Below are positions 62,474 to 64,000 of a stretch of DNA of 64,000 nt, piece after piece. This DNA comes from CAVSCR01 sp963726575. Lineage in GTDB: Bacteria; Actinomycetota; Actinomycetes; JAHEKZ01. Position numbers and translations under genes: made by a program. Below the pieces are notes generated by a model, which saw only the letters and a program-made list of their open reading frames with translations, was not told the DNA's origin and made no database searches. The stretch spans positions 310,001 through 374,000 of the forward strand of contig CAVSCR010000005.1 in NCBI GenBank assembly GCA_963726575.1, read 5' to 3'. Every line of letters starts with the position of its first letter. Position 1 is the first letter of the stretch.

Positions 62474-64000
62474 ATGTCCACGTCCCCGACGCCGGCGGAC
62501 CGGTATGCCGCCGCGCGGGAACGGGCTGCGCTGGCCGCGACTGAGCTCGGCCGCTTCGCCGCGAGCTACGAGTTCGGGCTCGACCCGTTCCAGGTGGAGG
62601 CGTGTCAGGCCCTCGAGGCCGGAACTGGCGTGCTGGTCGCCGCGCCCACGGGCTCTGGGAAGACGGTGGTCGGCGAGTTCGCCGTGCATCTCGCGCTGAC
62701 CCGCGGCCAGAAATGCTTCTACACCACGCCGATCAAAGCTCTTTCGAACCAGAAGTACCACGATCTCGTGGCCCGCCACGGCTCGGACCAGGTCGGACTG
62801 CTGACCGGCGACACGTCGGTCAACGGCGAGGCTGCGGTGGTGGTGATGACCACCGAGGTCCTGCGCAACATGCTCTACGCCGGCTCGGGCACGTTGGCCG
62901 GCCTCGGCTTCGTCGTGATGGACGAAGTGCACTATCTGGCCGACCGCTCGCGCGGCGCGGTGTGGGAAGAAGTGATCATCCACCTTCCGGAGTCGGTGGC
63001 CGTCGCGGCCCTGTCGGCAACGGTGAGCAACGCCGAGGAGTTCGGCGAGTGGCTGGGCGAGGTGCGCGGCGACACCGCGGTCGTGGTCTCGGAGTTCCGC
63101 CCGGTGCCGTTGTGGCAGCAGGTGATGGCCGGCAAGACGTTGTACGACCTGTTCGTCGACGACGATCAGCGTCAGGTCAACCCCGAGCTGCAGCGCCTGG
63201 CCAGGGACGAGGAACGCACGTTCCGGCTACGCGGGCACCGCACCAAACGCGGTCAGCGCCCGCGCGGCCGTCCGCCTGGCGTCCCGAGCCGGGTCGAGGT
63301 GGTGGAGGCGCTCGAGAACCGGGAGCTGCTCCCCGCCATCGTGTTCATCTTCAGCCGGGCCGGCTGCGACGCGGCGGTGCGTCAGCTGCTCACGGGCCAC
63401 GTCCGGTTGAACGAAGGGCAGCAGCAGGCCGAGGTCCGAGCGGTCGCCGAAGCCGCGACGGCGCACATCAGCGACGAAGATCTTCGGGCGCTGGGCTACG
63501 GCGAGTGGCTGCAGGGCCTCGAGTACGGCTACGCCGCACACCACGCGGGGATGCTCCCGGCAATGAAGGAGGTCGTGGAGCAGCTGTTCGTGGCGGGCCT
63601 CGTACAGGTGGTGTTCGCGACCGAGACGTTGGCGCTGGGCATCAACATGCCGGCCCGCACTGTCGTCATCGAGAAGCTGACGAAGTGGAACGGCGAGGCC
63701 CACGCCGAGGTCACGCCCGCGGAGTACACCCAGCTGACCGGGCGGGCCGGACGCCGCGGGATCGACGTCGAGGGCGACGCTGTGGTCTTGTGGCAGCCCG
63801 GCTTCGACCCGCGGGCTGTGGCGGGCCTCGCCAGCACGCGGACCTATCCGCTGCGCTCGTCGTTTCGTCCCACCTACAACATGGCCGTCAACCTCGTGCG
63901 CCAGATGGGCCGGGTCTCGGCCCGTGAGGTGCTCGAGTCGTCCTTCGCCCAGTTCCAGGCAGACCGTGCCGTCGTAAGCCTGGCCCACAAGGCACGTACC
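62474..64000 (+). CDS. helY: DEAD/DEAH-type (Ski2/Mtr4-like) helicase, partial
   Basis: 509 codons are visible; the gene runs past the window end and the open frame is complete from ATG. Helicase motifs: Walker A APTGSGKTVVGEF (I), TTPIKALSNQKY (Ia), DEVH box VMDEVHYLADR (II), LSATVSN (III), and, in the second RecA lobe, ATETLALGINMPARTVVIE (V) and GRAGRRGIDVEGDAV (VI). Such helicases unwind RNA or DNA duplexes; the actinobacterial HelY group follows tatA-tatC in mycobacteria (Rv2092c). The C-terminal part lies outside the window. Confidence 0.93.
   Translation, partial: MSTSPTPADRYAAARERAALAATELGRFAASYEFGLDPFQVEACQALEAGTGVLVAAPTGSGKTVVGEFAVHLALTRGQKCFYTTPIKALSNQKYHDLVARHGSDQVGLLTGDTSVNGEAAVVVMTTEVLRNMLYAGSGTLAGLGFVVMDEVHYLADRSRGAVWEEVIIHLPESVAVAALSATVSNAEEFGEWLGEVRGDTAVVVSEFRPVPLWQQVMAGKTLYDLFVDDDQRQVNPELQRLARDEERTFRLRGHRTKRGQRPRGRPPGVPSRVEVVEALENRELLPAIVFIFSRAGCDAAVRQLLTGHVRLNEGQQQAEVRAVAEAATAHISDEDLRALGYGEWLQGLEYGYAAHHAGMLPAMKEVVEQLFVAGLVQVVFATETLALGINMPARTVVIEKLTKWNGEAHAEVTPAEYTQLTGRAGRRGIDVEGDAVVLWQPGFDPRAVAGLASTRTYPLRSSFRPTYNMAVNLVRQMGRVSAREVLESSFAQFQADRAVVSLAHKART

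Noticed and set aside
1..64000. CRISPR array, insertion sequence or prophage
   Set aside because: No regularly spaced direct repeats, transposase or phage structural genes are visible. The RecB-like nuclease at 45412 resembles Cas4 in motifs but has no cas neighbours.

Overview
The window is chromosomal DNA of a high-G+C actinobacterium. Four things support this: a complete Pup-proteasome locus (ARC/Mpa ATPase, Dop, Pup, PrcB, PrcA, PafA, PafB, PafC), a mycothiol ligase gene (mshC), an F420-type LLM oxidoreductase, and strong G/C third-position bias with many GTG starts. I cannot name the genus. There are about 64 protein genes, one tRNA-Leu, and no rRNA, CRISPR array, insertion sequence or phage gene that I can see.

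Layout. 0-21 kb: mixed housekeeping and envelope genes. These are two cell-wall hydrolases, a TauE/SafE permease, a TrmH-type methyltransferase, a beta-lactamase-fold hydrolase, a large SARP/ATPase regulator beside a covalent-flavin oxidoreductase, a first undecaprenyl-diphosphatase, a carnitine-type dioxygenase, an ABC-F ATPase, a voltage-gated K+ channel, a Tat-exported amine oxidase and a secreted protein. 21-25.7 kb: a loose set of short, separately transcribed accessory genes (two GNAT acetyltransferases, rifampin ADP-ribosyltransferase, a cold-shock-like protein, a P-loop kinase, small orphans), ending at tRNA-Leu(GAG). 26-30.4 kb: M20 peptidase, a RecD-like protein without a P-loop, aldo/keto reductase and LLM oxidoreductase.

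30.4-64 kb: a conserved actinobacterial block. Its gene order closely follows what I recall of the M. tuberculosis region Rv2136c to Rv2092c: uppP, histidine phosphatase, DUF3090, SCO1664-family protein, mshC, PAC2, metH, RecB-like nuclease, trmI, mpa/arc, dop, pup, prcB, prcA, pafA, pafB, pafC, tatA, tatC, helY. Tight operons show as GTGA/ATGA overlaps (phosphatase to SCO1664 protein; M50 protease to trmI; pup to prcB to prcA; pafB to pafC). Dop converts Pup-Gln to Pup-Glu, PafA ligates Pup to substrates, ARC unfolds them and PrcBA degrades them. PafB and PafC are the linked WYL regulators. Local differences from a bare Pup locus are a secreted protein gene between dop and pup and two FKBP prolyl isomerases after pafA.

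The clearest unlabelled signal is promoter architecture. About nineteen genes have a TAnnnT hexamer ending 6-10 bases before the start codon, most often exactly 6, which is the geometry of leaderless transcription. Where the hexamer lies further upstream (arc, pup, tatA, the ABC transporter), a Shine-Dalgarno sequence is present. I did not find a convincing wholly new multi-gene system. The best leads are the perfect palindrome carrying both -10 boxes between the DUF3866 gene and pafB, the extra secreted protein inside the Pup locus, and the P-loop-less RecD-like gene.
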